From: CAXMST01 sp963712765
GTDB taxonomy: Bacteria; Actinomycetota; Thermoleophilia; Solirubrobacterales; 70-9
Direction: 5' to 3'
Length of the DNA: 64,000 nt
Assembly: GCA_963712765.1 (NCBI GenBank)
Contig: CAVQIX010000004.1
Coordinates: 504,757-568,756, forward strand
Made by a program: the position numbers and the translations under genes. Positions 41,454 to 50,037 of the stretch are shown piece by piece (the stretch's first letter is position 1; each line of letters starts with the position of its first letter). The notes beneath the pieces are model-generated. The model made no database searches. It worked only from the letters and a program-made list of their open reading frames with translations, and was not told the DNA's origin.

Positions 41454-41777
41454 ATGGCTTCGGTCGAGGCCCTGATCGAGCGTGACGGGAGCGGCTGCGT
41501 CTGGTGTGGGCGGGAGCTCTGGCGCAGCGACCTGACCATTGAGCACGTCTGCCCGCGCTCCCGCAGCGGGAGCTCCGACGCGGAGAACCTGCTGGTCGCC
41601 TGCCGCACCTGTAACCACGCTCGTCGCTCGCAGGCCGCCGTCTCCTACGCGCGGGATCGCGCCCGGCAGGGATTTCGACCCCGCTGGACCCTGATCGAGG
41701 GGACGCTCCGCCGCCTTTCCGACTCCGGACACCGGGCGCATCGTCGCTACGGTCGGGCGCAACTCCGCCACCTCTGA
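41454..41777 (+). CDS. HNH endonuclease
   Basis: The 107-residue protein is little more than an HNH module: CVWCG, then LTIEHVCPRSRSGSSDAENLLVACRTCNHARRS, with the H in EHV, N in ENLL and the second CxxC (CRTC) as zinc ligands. It probably nicks or cuts DNA. Small stand-alone HNH proteins of this type are common in Actinobacteria; no restriction methylase or other phage/defence partner is adjacent. It follows nadA by 26 bp and could be co-transcribed. Confidence 0.85.
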   Translation: MASVEALIERDGSGCVWCGRELWRSDLTIEHVCPRSRSGSSDAENLLVACRTCNHARRSQAAVSYARDRARQGFRPRWTLIEGTLRRLSDSGHRAHRRYGRAQLRHL

Positions 41778-41817
41778 CCGAGCCGCGGGGCGCGGAGGCC
41801 GTTGCTAGCTTGGCGCC

Positions 41818-42192
41818 ATGATCGAGACGGCCGCGCGGCTGATCCTCGCCGCGATTCTGGCGCTCGCAGCGGCAACGAAGCTCAGACGGCCGAGCCACAG
41901 CCGAGCCGCGTTGGCCACCTACGGTTTCAGCCCGGGAGCGCAGCAGTGGGCGGCTTGGCTGTTCGTAGTCGCAGCCGAGATCATCCTCGCGGTCGGGGTG
42001 GGCGCGGGCTCGCAGACCGCTGCCTGGGCCGCCGCCGGCCTGATGCTCCTCTTTGCCGCGACCCTTGGCTCGGCGTTGATGGCGGGAAAGGCCGGCGAGC
42101 CCTGCGCCTGCTTCGGCGGGGGCGCGATCGTGAGCCCGCTCGCCATCGTTCGCAACCTCGCTCTCGCGACGGCACTGTTCATGGTGGCCTAG
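41818..42192 (+). CDS. MauE/DoxX-like membrane protein
   Basis: The 124-residue protein has four hydrophobic segments and begins with a MauE/DoxX-like pattern (AARLILAAILALAAATKLRRP). GEPCACFGG in the last loop is the MauE-type cysteine motif. MauE proteins help redox maturation of periplasmic partners such as methylamine dehydrogenase; no such enzyme is here, so a general thiol-redox role is more likely. A DsbD- or thioredoxin-like partner might be expected but is not adjacent. Confidence 0.78.
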   Translation: MIETAARLILAAILALAAATKLRRPSHSRAALATYGFSPGAQQWAAWLFVVAAEIILAVGVGAGSQTAAWAAAGLMLLFAATLGSALMAGKAGEPCACFGGGAIVSPLAIVRNLALATALFMVA

Positions 42193-42219
42193 GACCCGCG
42201 CGTATACGATCGGGCCAAG

Positions 42220-43779
42220 GTGGGAGGCGCGGCCAACAAGAAGCTCATCCTGGGGGCGATGATCTTCGCCGTCGCAATGACCTTCATCGACCAGACGATT
42301 GTCGCGATCGCGGTCCCCGAGCTGCAGAAGGACCTCGGGCTCTCCGCTACCGGGGTGCAGTGGATCATCAACGGTTACCTGCTCTCGCTCGCGGCCCTGT
42401 TCGCCTTCGGTGGACGGCTCGGCGACATCTTCGGCCATCGCTCGATGGTCGTGATCGGCGTGATCGTCTTCGCCGGCTCCTCGGCGATGTGCGGCGCGAC
42501 TCCCGTCGGCGAGATCTCCGAGGCCTGGATCATCTTCTTCCGGGTGGTCCAGGGCGCCGGCGCTGCACTCATGTTCCCGGCCGCACTGGCGATCGTGATC
42601 GACTCCTTCCCGCTCCGGGAGCGGGGGCAGGCGATGGCGATCTTCTTCGGGATCACCGGCGGCCTTACGGCGGTCGGACCGATCGCCGGCGGATACCTGA
42701 CCGAGATCGACTGGCGCGCGATCTTCTGGGTGAACCTTCCGATCGCCGCGATCGCCCTGGTCCTCACCGCGATCGCCAAGCCGCCCAACGAGAAGCATCC
42801 GGCGCCGATCGACTACCGCGGCGTGGTCCTTATCTCCGGCGGGATGGGCGTGGCGGTTCTCGGTCTGCAACAGGCCTCGACGTGGGGCTGGGGCAGTGCG
42901 GCCACCTGGGGCTGCATCGTCGTCGGCCTCGGCCTGATCGCGGTCTTCGCCCGCTACCAGCTCGGTGCAAAGGACCCCCTGCTCCGTGTGCGGATCTTCG
43001 CCAACAGGGCGTTTGCGGCGGACAATGCGGTGCTCTTCCTGTTGATGATCACCTTCATCCCCCTCTTCTTCTTCGCCAGTACCTACTCCCAGATCTCCCT
43101 CGGCGACGATGCTTCTCAGGCAGGGATCTACCTGCTCACCTTCTTCGCCGGGTTCGCCGCCGCGGCGCAGATCGGGGGCCGCATCCTCGACACGCGCGGA
43201 GCGAAGCCGGCCGTGGTCGTCGGCTGTGCGCTCTCGGCGGTCGGCTTCTTCCTCTGGGGTCGTGAGCTGACCGGGCTCGACTACAACAGCCAGTGGTATC
43301 TGATCGTTCTGACCGGCGCGGGCGTCGGCCTGATCCTCGGCCCCGCCAACACCGACGCGATCAATCGGGCCCCGCGTGTCACCTACGGCGAGGTCACCGG
43401 CATCACCCAGACGGTTCGCAACTTCGGCTCGAGCATAGGTCTGGCGATTCTCGGGACGATCCTGATCCTGCAGAACAGGTCCAATATCGAGGACTCCCTG
43501 TCCGGATTCGGCATCCCGGCCGAGAGGGCGGATCAGATCGCCTCCGCGCTGAGCCAGGCCGGCGGGGGCGGCTCGGGGAGCTTCGGTGAGCGCACCGGCG
43601 AGAAGGCGCGCGAGATCTTCGAAGCGGTCCAGCTCGATTACGCGATGGCGACGAGGACCGTGTTCTACGTCATGGCTGGGGTGATGGCCCTGGCCTTCGT
43701 GGTCGCTTTGGTGACGATGCAGTCCGGTCGGGTCGAGGAAGTGATCGAGGCGCCGGAGGAGAGCCCGGCCGCCGGCTAA
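42220..43779 (+). CDS. MFS transporter, DHA2 (14-helix, EmrB/QacA-like)
   Basis: The 519-residue protein has about fourteen transmembrane helices. The N-terminal motif is FIDQTIVAIAVPELQKDLG. The MFS motif A region is FGGRLGDIFGHRSMVVIG, and motif C-like residues typical of exporters occur in GITGGLTAVGPIAGGYLTEIDWR. It should export drugs or metabolites in exchange for protons. The start is GTG 42220. No TetR/MarR regulator is adjacent. It ends four bases into a convergent small membrane-protein gene. Confidence 0.9.
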   Translation: MGGAANKKLILGAMIFAVAMTFIDQTIVAIAVPELQKDLGLSATGVQWIINGYLLSLAALFAFGGRLGDIFGHRSMVVIGVIVFAGSSAMCGATPVGEISEAWIIFFRVVQGAGAALMFPAALAIVIDSFPLRERGQAMAIFFGITGGLTAVGPIAGGYLTEIDWRAIFWVNLPIAAIALVLTAIAKPPNEKHPAPIDYRGVVLISGGMGVAVLGLQQASTWGWGSAATWGCIVVGLGLIAVFARYQLGAKDPLLRVRIFANRAFAADNAVLFLLMITFIPLFFFASTYSQISLGDDASQAGIYLLTFFAGFAAAAQIGGRILDTRGAKPAVVVGCALSAVGFFLWGRELTGLDYNSQWYLIVLTGAGVGLILGPANTDAINRAPRVTYGEVTGITQTVRNFGSSIGLAILGTILILQNRSNIEDSLSGFGIPAERADQIASALSQAGGGGSGSFGERTGEKAREIFEAVQLDYAMATRTVFYVMAGVMALAFVVALVTMQSGRVEEVIEAPEESPAAG

Positions 43780-44003
43780 TTGCCGGCCTTGGGCCTGCCG
43801 CCGCCCTCGGGACCGCCGGGCGGACCTGCCCCGTCCCCGACACCGCCGTCTGGCTCGACGGGGATCGGCTCGGAGGTGGTGGGAGAGCTCTGCGATCGGT
43901 CTCCCCCGAGCCGATCATCGAAAATCAGAAACAGGATCAGCGAGCAGACGAGCACCGTCGCCGCACCGATGATCAGCCAGGAACCTCGCATTTTCCGAAC
44001 CAT
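43776..44003 (-). CDS. small single-pass membrane protein, 75 aa
   Basis: A basic start (MVRKMRGSW) is followed by one strong transmembrane helix (about residues 9-29, LIIGAATVLVCSLILFLIF) and then a proline/glycine-rich, acidic outside tail. I know no family. It overlaps the stop of the MFS gene by four bases tail to tail and is divergent from the transketolase genes. ATG 43991 is an alternative start. Confidence 0.6.
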   Translation of the reverse strand: MVRKMRGSWLIIGAATVLVCSLILFLIFDDRLGGDRSQSSPTTSEPIPVEPDGGVGDGAGPPGGPEGGGRPKAGN

Positions 44004-44047
44004 AGACGCCGTCGGGTCCGTCCTCGGGCGGACCTAGATTTCCTCCC

Positions 44048-45088
44048 ATGGCGCTACCGGCCCATTCGGGCGAGACGGATCCGGCATCGGCCTCTAACCT
44101 GCGGCCCGTGCACCACCTGCGACCGGTCCCAGATCCGCAGCCGCCGAGTATCCCGATCGAGGGAGATCTGCCGTCGATCCGACAGCTGGAGCGCTGGGCG
44201 ACCGTGCTCCGGATGGACTGCGTCCGGATGCTGGCGGTGGCCAAGTCCGGTCACCTCGACAGCTCGCTCTCCGCCGCCGACATCGTCACCGCCCTCTACC
44301 ACCGGGTCCTCCGCCACGACCCGGCGAGGCCGGAATGGCCCGAGCGCGACCGCTTCGTGCTCTCCAAGGGTCACGCTGCGCCGATCCAGTACGCGGCTCT
44401 CGCCCGTTTCGGCTACTTCCCGCTCGAGGATCTCATGGGCCTGCGCAAGATCGGCGCCCAGCTCCAGGGCCATCCGGACATGAACCGCACACCCGGAGTC
44501 GAGGTGTCGACCGGCTCCCTCGGTCAGGGCCTGTCGATGTCGCTGGGCATCGCGTTGGCGCTCCACCTCGATGGTATCGCCGGCGCCCAGGTCTACTGCC
44601 TGCTCTCCGACGGCGACTGCCAGGAGGGCCAGACCTGGGAGGCTGCCACCGCGACCCCCCATTTCGCCGATCGTGGTGGCGCCGGGGTCACGGCGATCGT
44701 CGACTACAACCATCTTCAAACCGACGGGACCACCGAGGAGGTCATGGACATCTTCGAGATGCGGGCCAAGTTCGAGAGCTTCGGCTGGGATGCGGTCGAG
44801 ATCGACGGCCACGACATGCTCGCGGTCGTCGAGGCGCTCGAGCGCAGCCGCGATCTCGACCGGCCCGCGGCGATCGTCTGCCAGACCAAGAAGGGACGAG
44901 GGGTTTCCTCGATGGAGGGGCGGTTCGGATTCCACGGCAAGCCGCCGAGCCCTGAGCAGGCCGAGGAGGCCCTGACCGAGCTCGAGGAGCTCTTCGACCG
45001 CCAGACGGAGGCGCTGGAGAAGGCCACCGCGGACTTCGAGGCGATCCGGGAGCCTTCGCGGCCCGGCGGCGACGGAGGCGGATCATGA
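44048..45088 (+). CDS. transketolase, N-terminal subunit (thiamine-diphosphate binding)
   Basis: The 346-residue protein is the first half of a split transketolase: SGHLDSSLSAADIVTALYH, FVLSKGHAAPIQYAAL, EVSTGSLGQGLSMSLGIAL and the ThDP motif SDGDCQEGQTWEA with VDYNHLQTDG. It pairs with the following gene, whose start it overlaps (ATGA), to move two-carbon units between sugar phosphates. Split forms are common in Actinobacteria and archaea, and some act in pathways other than the pentose phosphate cycle. Confidence 0.93.
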   Translation: MALPAHSGETDPASASNLRPVHHLRPVPDPQPPSIPIEGDLPSIRQLERWATVLRMDCVRMLAVAKSGHLDSSLSAADIVTALYHRVLRHDPARPEWPERDRFVLSKGHAAPIQYAALARFGYFPLEDLMGLRKIGAQLQGHPDMNRTPGVEVSTGSLGQGLSMSLGIALALHLDGIAGAQVYCLLSDGDCQEGQTWEAATATPHFADRGGAGVTAIVDYNHLQTDGTTEEVMDIFEMRAKFESFGWDAVEIDGHDMLAVVEALERSRDLDRPAAIVCQTKKGRGVSSMEGRFGFHGKPPSPEQAEEALTELEELFDRQTEALEKATADFEAIREPSRPGGDGGGS

Positions 45089-46080
45089 CGGCAGCCGCGG
45101 TCGCCGAGCCCACAGCCACCCGCCAGGCCTATGGCGCCGCTCTTGTCGAGCTCGGCGCCGAACACCCCGAGGTGGTCGCGCTTGACGCCGACCTCTCTGT
45201 CTCGACCCAGGCGGCCAAGTTCGGCAAGGAGTACCCGGAGCGTTTCTTCAACGTCGGCGCCGCAGAGGCGAACATGATGTCGATGGCCTGCGGGCTCGCC
45301 GCGACCGGCAAGGTGCCCTACTGCTCGACCTTCGCGATCTTCGCCTCCGGGCGTGCCTACGATCAGGTCCGGCTCGGGATCGCCCACAACGAGCTCAAGG
45401 TGCGGATCGGCGCCTCACACGGTGGCGTCTCGCTCGGCGAGGACGGCGCCTCTCACCAGATGATCGAGGACATCGCCCTGATGCGGGCGATGCCGCGGAT
45501 GCAGGTCATCGTCCCCGCCGACTACAACCAGGCCTACCGCGCGGTGCTCCACTCCTACGAGCACGACGAGCCGATGTATCTGCGCTTCGGCCGGCCGGCG
45601 ACCCCGGTCGTCTATGAGGAGATTCCCGAGGAGCTGCGCTCCGTCGACGTCCTTCGCGAGGGCAAGGACATCACCCTGATAGCCACCGGCCACATGGTCT
45701 GGCGGGCGCTCGAGGCCGCCGAGGCGCTGGAGCGAGAGGACGGGATCGAGGCTGAGGTTCTCAACGTGGCGATCATCAAGCCGATCGACTCGCAGGTCGT
45801 GATCGAATCGCTGGCGAAGACCGGCGTCGCGGTCACCGCCGAGGAGCACCGCACGGTCGGCGGTCTCGCCGACGCGATCCGAGGCGTCGCCGCCGAGCAG
45901 CATCCCGTCCCCGTCTTCGCTGTCGGCATGGGTGACGAGTTCGGCGTGTCGGGGACGGGCGAGGCCTGCATGGAGCACTTCGGACTCACCAGCCGTGGCA
46001 TCGCCGACCGTGCCCGCGAGGCCCTCGTCTTGAAGCCGATCGTCAGCCACCCGCCCCTGCACGGCCCGGAGTGGACCTGA
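45085..46080 (+). CDS. transketolase, C-terminal subunit
   Basis: The 331-residue protein holds the pyrimidine-binding and C-terminal domains: DADLSVSTQAAKFGKEYPERF, NVGAAEANMMSMACGLAATGKVP with the cofactor-activating Glu, and GASHGGVSLGEDGASHQMIEDIALM. The C-terminal domain has VTAEEHRTVGGLADAI. It overlaps the N-terminal subunit gene by four bases, which ensures equal production of the two halves. Confidence 0.93.
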   Translation: MTAAAVAEPTATRQAYGAALVELGAEHPEVVALDADLSVSTQAAKFGKEYPERFFNVGAAEANMMSMACGLAATGKVPYCSTFAIFASGRAYDQVRLGIAHNELKVRIGASHGGVSLGEDGASHQMIEDIALMRAMPRMQVIVPADYNQAYRAVLHSYEHDEPMYLRFGRPATPVVYEEIPEELRSVDVLREGKDITLIATGHMVWRALEAAEALEREDGIEAEVLNVAIIKPIDSQVVIESLAKTGVAVTAEEHRTVGGLADAIRGVAAEQHPVPVFAVGMGDEFGVSGTGEACMEHFGLTSRGIADRAREALVLKPIVSHPPLHGPEWT

Positions 46081-46102
46081 GCTGAGCTGCGAGGTCTCGC
46101 GT

Positions 46103-46588
46103 ATGGGCGTCGAGATCGAGCGCAAGTTCCTCGTCGAGGTGCTCCCCGGATGGCTCTCCTCGTGCCCGTCCCATCTGATCGAGCAGGGCTATCTGGCGCT
46201 GGAGGAGGAGGCCGAGGTCAGGGTGCGGCTGGTTGAGGATCGGCCTCCCACCCTCACCGTCAAGCACGGCCACGGCCGTATCCGGGCCGAGACGGAGATC
46301 GAGCTCTCACGCGAACAGGCCGAGCCACTCTGGCCCCTGACCGAGGGTCGTCGGGTGAGCAAGCGCCGCCATCTCGCCGAGCGCGAGGAGGGCACCTGGG
46401 AGGTCGATGTCTATCAGGGCGAGCTCTCGGGTCTGGTCGTCGCCGAGATCGAGTTCGCCTCTGAGAAGGACTCCGGCCAGCTGGATCCACCCGATTGGGT
46501 CGGCCCGGAGGTCACCGGCGAGCGCGCCTATGAGAACCGGGCGCTCGCCGAGCACGGCCGCACCGATGAAGGGCTCTCAGCCTCGTAG
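46103..46588 (+). CDS. CYTH domain protein (triphosphate tunnel metalloenzyme)
   Basis: The 161-residue protein starts MGVEIERKFLV, the ExExK signature of CYTH enzymes, and continues with a run of alternating charged strands (RVRLVEDRPPTLTVKHG, RAETEIELS, WEVDVYQGELSGLVVAEIEF). These fold as an eight-stranded tunnel. The family hydrolyses inorganic triphosphate or makes cAMP; bacterial members of this size are usually triphosphatases. Its 3' end overlaps the convergent SixA-like gene by 12 bases. Confidence 0.88.
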   Translation: MGVEIERKFLVEVLPGWLSSCPSHLIEQGYLALEEEAEVRVRLVEDRPPTLTVKHGHGRIRAETEIELSREQAEPLWPLTEGRRVSKRRHLAEREEGTWEVDVYQGELSGLVVAEIEFASEKDSGQLDPPDWVGPEVTGERAYENRALAEHGRTDEGLSAS

Positions 46589-47089
46589 CTGCTTGGGCCG
46601 CACGAATGCTTCGAGCCTGGCGACCCCGGGCCGGAGCTGTTGCCAGCCACCTTCGAAGCTGAGCGTGGCAAGCGCACCCGTGGGGTACTTGCGGCGAACG
46701 CGGTCGAGATCCTCACCCTCGTCGGCGACGATTCCGGCGAGGGTCCCGATCCCGGGGTTGTGGCCTATCAGCATCGCGGAGGTCATGTCCTCGGGCAGCT
46801 CGCCGACGATGCCGATCAGTTCCTCCCAGGAGGCCCCATAGATCCGGCCGTCGCGCCAGACAGCGGTCCGGCCCGGCAGCGAGGGCCGGATCAGCTCCAG
46901 CGTCTGCTCGGTACGCATCGCCGGCGAGCAGACGAGCGCGTCGGGTGCGATCCTCGCCCGCCGCATGTGCGCGGCGATCAGCTTCCCGGCCTTGCGGCCC
47001 CGCTTGGCCAAAGGCCGGTCGATGTCGGCGAGTCCGGGATCGTCCCAGCTCGACTTCGCGTGCCTGAGTAGATACAGCTCAGAGCGCAT
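46577..47089 (-). CDS. SixA-like phosphohistidine phosphatase (histidine phosphatase family)
   Basis: The 170-residue protein has the RHG-type motif LLRHAKSSWDD at residues 7-17, where His takes the phosphate, and IGHNPGIGTL with the second catalytic His. CSPAMRTEQTLELI follows the family pattern. SixA removes phosphate from phosphohistidine of signalling or PTS proteins; small-molecule phosphatase activity is also possible. It overlaps the DUF389 gene by 11 bases. Confidence 0.88.
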   Translation of the reverse strand: MRSELYLLRHAKSSWDDPGLADIDRPLAKRGRKAGKLIAAHMRRARIAPDALVCSPAMRTEQTLELIRPSLPGRTAVWRDGRIYGASWEELIGIVGELPEDMTSAMLIGHNPGIGTLAGIVADEGEDLDRVRRKYPTGALATLSFEGGWQQLRPGVARLEAFVRPKQLRG

Positions 47090-48098
47090 CGGGCTCCGAC
47101 TCCCGGTTGGCGCGGGCGCGTCGACTCGTTCCGATCGGCAGGCCGGCGCGGGCCCTGGCCCCCACGCTCAGGTGGCGTCGCCTGCGGCGCATGTACAGGA
47201 GTCGCTGGATGTAGAGCGTGGCGAGGCCTCCGAGGAAGATCGCGACGAGGTTGATCCCCAGCTGCGCGCTCGCCTGGCCGAGGACCGTCCATTCGCCGTA
47301 GGCGATCGCGACGCCCATGTTGGAGGCGGCCGGGATGGTGGCGACCGAGATCAGCACCCCGACCAACGCGCTCGACTTCGCCGAGGTGAGGCTGAGCATT
47401 CCGACGACGCCCGCCATCAGCGCGACGTAGGCGGAGAAGAAGTTGGGCTCGGTGATGAAGCGGGTCAATGTGTGGGTCTGGAAGTCGATCTCCCCCGGGA
47501 TCAGATTTGTCGCCTCGAGCACCCAGGTGACGACGATCGTCACCGCGATCCCGATCGGGAAGCCGATCGCCAGCGCCCGCACCGATCGCCGCAGCGGCTC
47601 ATGACGGCGGTTGACGATCGCCACGCACGCCCCGGCGATCGGTCCGAACTCGGGACCGACCACCATCGCGCCGACGATCAGGATCGGCTGGTCGAGGTAG
47701 ATCCCGACCGCCGCGATCAGCATCGCCAGGACCATGTAGATCAGGAAGGTGTTGGTCAGCTCGACGTTCTCGGAGGTACGCGCGGTGACCTCCTCCCAGA
47801 CGACTGGATCGCTTCCTCGCCACCTCTCCAGCCCGGCTGCGGCCGAGGCCGCGGCGGAGATCTGGCTGTCGATCTCCTCGATCGAGATCGACCCCTCGAC
47901 ATCGATGTCGAGCTCGCGCAGGTCGGCGACGATCACGCTCACCTCGCCCCGGAGGACGTCGCAGAGGATCAGGTCGCCCTCGGGCTTTCGGGCGGCCCGC
48001 TCGAGCTGGACCAGGTTCGAGACGCCGGCGCTCTCCTCGAGCAGATCGAGGACGTGCTCTGACTGATGCGAGGGAGCGACGATCCGAAGGTGGACCAT
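47079..48098 (-). CDS. DUF389 (TIGR00341-type) integral membrane protein
   Basis: From ATG 48098 the protein is 339 residues. The first ~115 residues are soluble (VHLRIVAPSHQSEHVLDLLEES; GDLILCDVLRGEVSVIV). About six transmembrane helices follow, with the family hallmark IYLDQPILIVGAMVVGPEFGPIAG (in two overlapping parts) and SVATIPAASNMGVAIAYGEW. The C-terminus is basic. The function of DUF389 proteins is unknown; a transport role is often assumed. It is divergent from ftsE across a 154-bp gap. Confidence 0.85.
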   Translation of the reverse strand: MVHLRIVAPSHQSEHVLDLLEESAGVSNLVQLERAARKPEGDLILCDVLRGEVSVIVADLRELDIDVEGSISIEEIDSQISAAASAAAGLERWRGSDPVVWEEVTARTSENVELTNTFLIYMVLAMLIAAVGIYLDQPILIVGAMVVGPEFGPIAGACVAIVNRRHEPLRRSVRALAIGFPIGIAVTIVVTWVLEATNLIPGEIDFQTHTLTRFITEPNFFSAYVALMAGVVGMLSLTSAKSSALVGVLISVATIPAASNMGVAIAYGEWTVLGQASAQLGINLVAIFLGGLATLYIQRLLYMRRRRRHLSVGARARAGLPIGTSRRARANRESEPDAL

Positions 48099-48252
48099 TG
48101 CTAGATCGTAGGACCCCGTGCAGCGGTCTTCCCACTGTTTTCTCTTGCATAGCATTCCGTGAGCAATTCTTTACACTGCACGAACCGAACCAGGGGTACC
48201 TCTCGCGAGAGCCGCGCAGGAACGAGCGCCGCCCCGCAGAAAGACGCCGACG

Positions 48253-49131
48253 ATGGCAACCGCAAGACGACGCACGAGCAAACGCCTACGCCGATCGAGG
48301 ATGGACGCCTCGCCGGAGACGCACGCCCGCGGGGCCCGACCGCCGATCGTCCAGCTTCGTGACTCGACGGTCGTCTATCCGGGTGGCCACGTCGGGCTCG
48401 AGCGGGTCTCGCTCTCGGTCGATCGCGGCGAGTTCCTCTTCATCGTCGGCTCCACCGGCTGCGGCAAGTCGACTCTGATCAAGCTCCTGATCCGCGAGCT
48501 CGAGCCGGCAAGCGGCAAGGTGCTGGTGGCCGGACGCGACATCAACGACATGCCGCGCGGCAAGGTGCCCCAGCTGCGCCGCCGGATCGGCACCGTCTTC
48601 CAGGACTTCAAGCTGCTCCCTAATCGGACCGTCTACGACAACGTCGCCTACGCCCTGCAGGTCACCGGGGCGAAACGCTCCGCGATCAAGCGCCAGGTCC
48701 CCGAGATCCTTCGGATGGTCGGGCTCGGGACCAAGATCCACAACTATCCCGATCAGCTCTCCGGCGGCGAGCAGCAACGAGTCTCGATCGCCCGCGCCTT
48801 CGTCAACCACCCGCCGCTGCTGCTTGCCGACGAGCCGACCGGGAACCTCGACCCCGAGACCTCGATCGGAATCATGCAGCTGCTCTATCGGATCAACCGC
48901 TCGGGCACGACGATGATCGTCGTCACCCACGATCGCGAGATGGTCGACAAGATGAAGCGACGCGTCGTCCAACTTCACGAAGGCCGCGTGATCCGCGATC
49001 AGGCCGCGGGCATGTATGCCTCCGAGGAGGACACGACCGAGTTCGGCATGCGTCTCCGCGCCGAGATGGGGGTCGACGAGCCCTCCGAGGCGGTCGACCC
49101 CGCCGATCCCGGGACCGGGGAACACTGGTAG
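48253..49131 (+). CDS. ftsE: cell division ATP-binding protein FtsE
   Basis: The 292-residue ABC ATPase has Walker A GSTGCGKST, the FtsE-typical GTVFQDFKLLPNRTVYDNVAYAL, signature LSGGEQQRVSIARA and Walker B LLLADEPTGNLDPE. It is longer than the usual ~225 residues: a basic 30-residue N-terminal lead and a ~60-residue acidic C-terminal tail (to GTGEHW). ATG 48301 is an alternative start that would remove 16 basic residues. With FtsX it couples ATP hydrolysis to activation of peptidoglycan hydrolases at the septum. The 154-bp upstream spacer is relatively AT-rich and has a TACACT (48172-48177) -10-like hexamer but no clear -35. Confidence 0.95.
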   Translation: MATARRRTSKRLRRSRMDASPETHARGARPPIVQLRDSTVVYPGGHVGLERVSLSVDRGEFLFIVGSTGCGKSTLIKLLIRELEPASGKVLVAGRDINDMPRGKVPQLRRRIGTVFQDFKLLPNRTVYDNVAYALQVTGAKRSAIKRQVPEILRMVGLGTKIHNYPDQLSGGEQQRVSIARAFVNHPPLLLADEPTGNLDPETSIGIMQLLYRINRSGTTMIVVTHDREMVDKMKRRVVQLHEGRVIRDQAAGMYASEEDTTEFGMRLRAEMGVDEPSEAVDPADPGTGEHW

Positions 49132-49134
49132 TCG

Positions 49135-50037
49135 ATGACCCGGATCCCGTTCTTCTTCAGTGAGGCCTACAGGGCCCTTCGCCGCAACGCTGCGCCCTCG
49201 GTCGCGGCGATCGTCACGATCGCGATCACCGTGCTGCTGATCGGCGTGCTCGTCCCTGTGCTCGACGCGAGCGGGTCGAAGACCGACGACGTCCGCGATC
49301 AGATCTCGCTCAAGGTCTTCCTCTTCAAGAGCGCCGAGAAGTCCGAGATCCCGTCCCTGGGCAAGGAGCTCGAGGCGATTACGCACGTGAGCGAGGTCGA
49401 GTACGTCTCCTCCAAGCAGGCCCTGAGGACGCTCGAGAAGGATCTCGAGGAGAAGGACCTGCTCTCGGCCCTGCAGAACCGGAACCCGCTGCCCCCCTCC
49501 TTCAACGTCCGCCTCGACGATCCTGACAACCTCGAATCGGTGATGGCCGCGATCTCCCCCCCGGACCCGTCCGGGAGCCCGCAGCCGATCAGTGCCGCGA
49601 TCGAGGAGGTCAAGACCGCCGAGCAGACCAATCAGATCCGCGAGGTCACGGCGGCGGTCAAGATCCTGCTTGCGGTGATCGCGATCCTGCTCGGAGTCGC
49701 CTCGCTCTTCCTCGTCGCCAACACGATCCGTCTCTCGATCTACGCTCGACGCCGTGAGGTCGAGGTGATGAGACTCGTCGGAGCGACCAGTTGGTTCATC
49801 CGCTGGCCCTTCGTGATCGAGGGAATCTTCGTCGGCGTGTTCGGCGCAGCGATCGCAGTCGGCATACTGTTTCTCGGCAAGGTGACCATCGTTGACCCGC
49901 TGTCTGACAAATTCGCTTTGGTCGAGAATCTCAACACAATCGCCTTCGGGCCACTGATCGTTCTTCTGATCGGTAGCGCGATGGTGGTCGCGGCGCTTGG
50001 CAGCGGAATTACGTTGCGCCGATTCCTCCAGATTTGA
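49135..50037 (+). CDS. ftsX: cell division protein FtsX
   Basis: The 300-residue protein has FtsX topology: one N-terminal helix (about 22-44), an extracytoplasmic domain (about 45-170; EVEYVSSKQALRTLEKDL, LPPSFNVRLDDPDNLESV) and three C-terminal helices with VANTIRLSIYARRREVEVMRLVGATSWFIRWPF between them. The extracytoplasmic loop relays signals to EnvC/RipC-like hydrolases; a candidate M23 coiled-coil partner is at 10552-11742. It starts three bases after ftsE and overlaps the ctp start (TTGA). Confidence 0.95.
   Translation: MTRIPFFFSEAYRALRRNAAPSVAAIVTIAITVLLIGVLVPVLDASGSKTDDVRDQISLKVFLFKSAEKSEIPSLGKELEAITHVSEVEYVSSKQALRTLEKDLEEKDLLSALQNRNPLPPSFNVRLDDPDNLESVMAAISPPDPSGSPQPISAAIEEVKTAEQTNQIREVTAAVKILLAVIAILLGVASLFLVANTIRLSIYARRREVEVMRLVGATSWFIRWPFVIEGIFVGVFGAAIAVGILFLGKVTIVDPLSDKFALVENLNTIAFGPLIVLLIGSAMVVAALGSGITLRRFLQI

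Noticed and set aside
41454..41777. HNH gene as part of a defence island or mobile element
   Set aside because: No methylase, helicase, integrase, transposase or terminal repeats are adjacent; base composition matches the neighbours.
40441..42870. Open minus-strand frame of over 800 codons opposite nadA, the HNH gene and the MFS gene
   Set aside because: Its product is a low-complexity mix of Arg, Gly, Asp and Leu with no domains, while the plus strand encodes clear conserved proteins. Long antisense frames are expected at this GC content.
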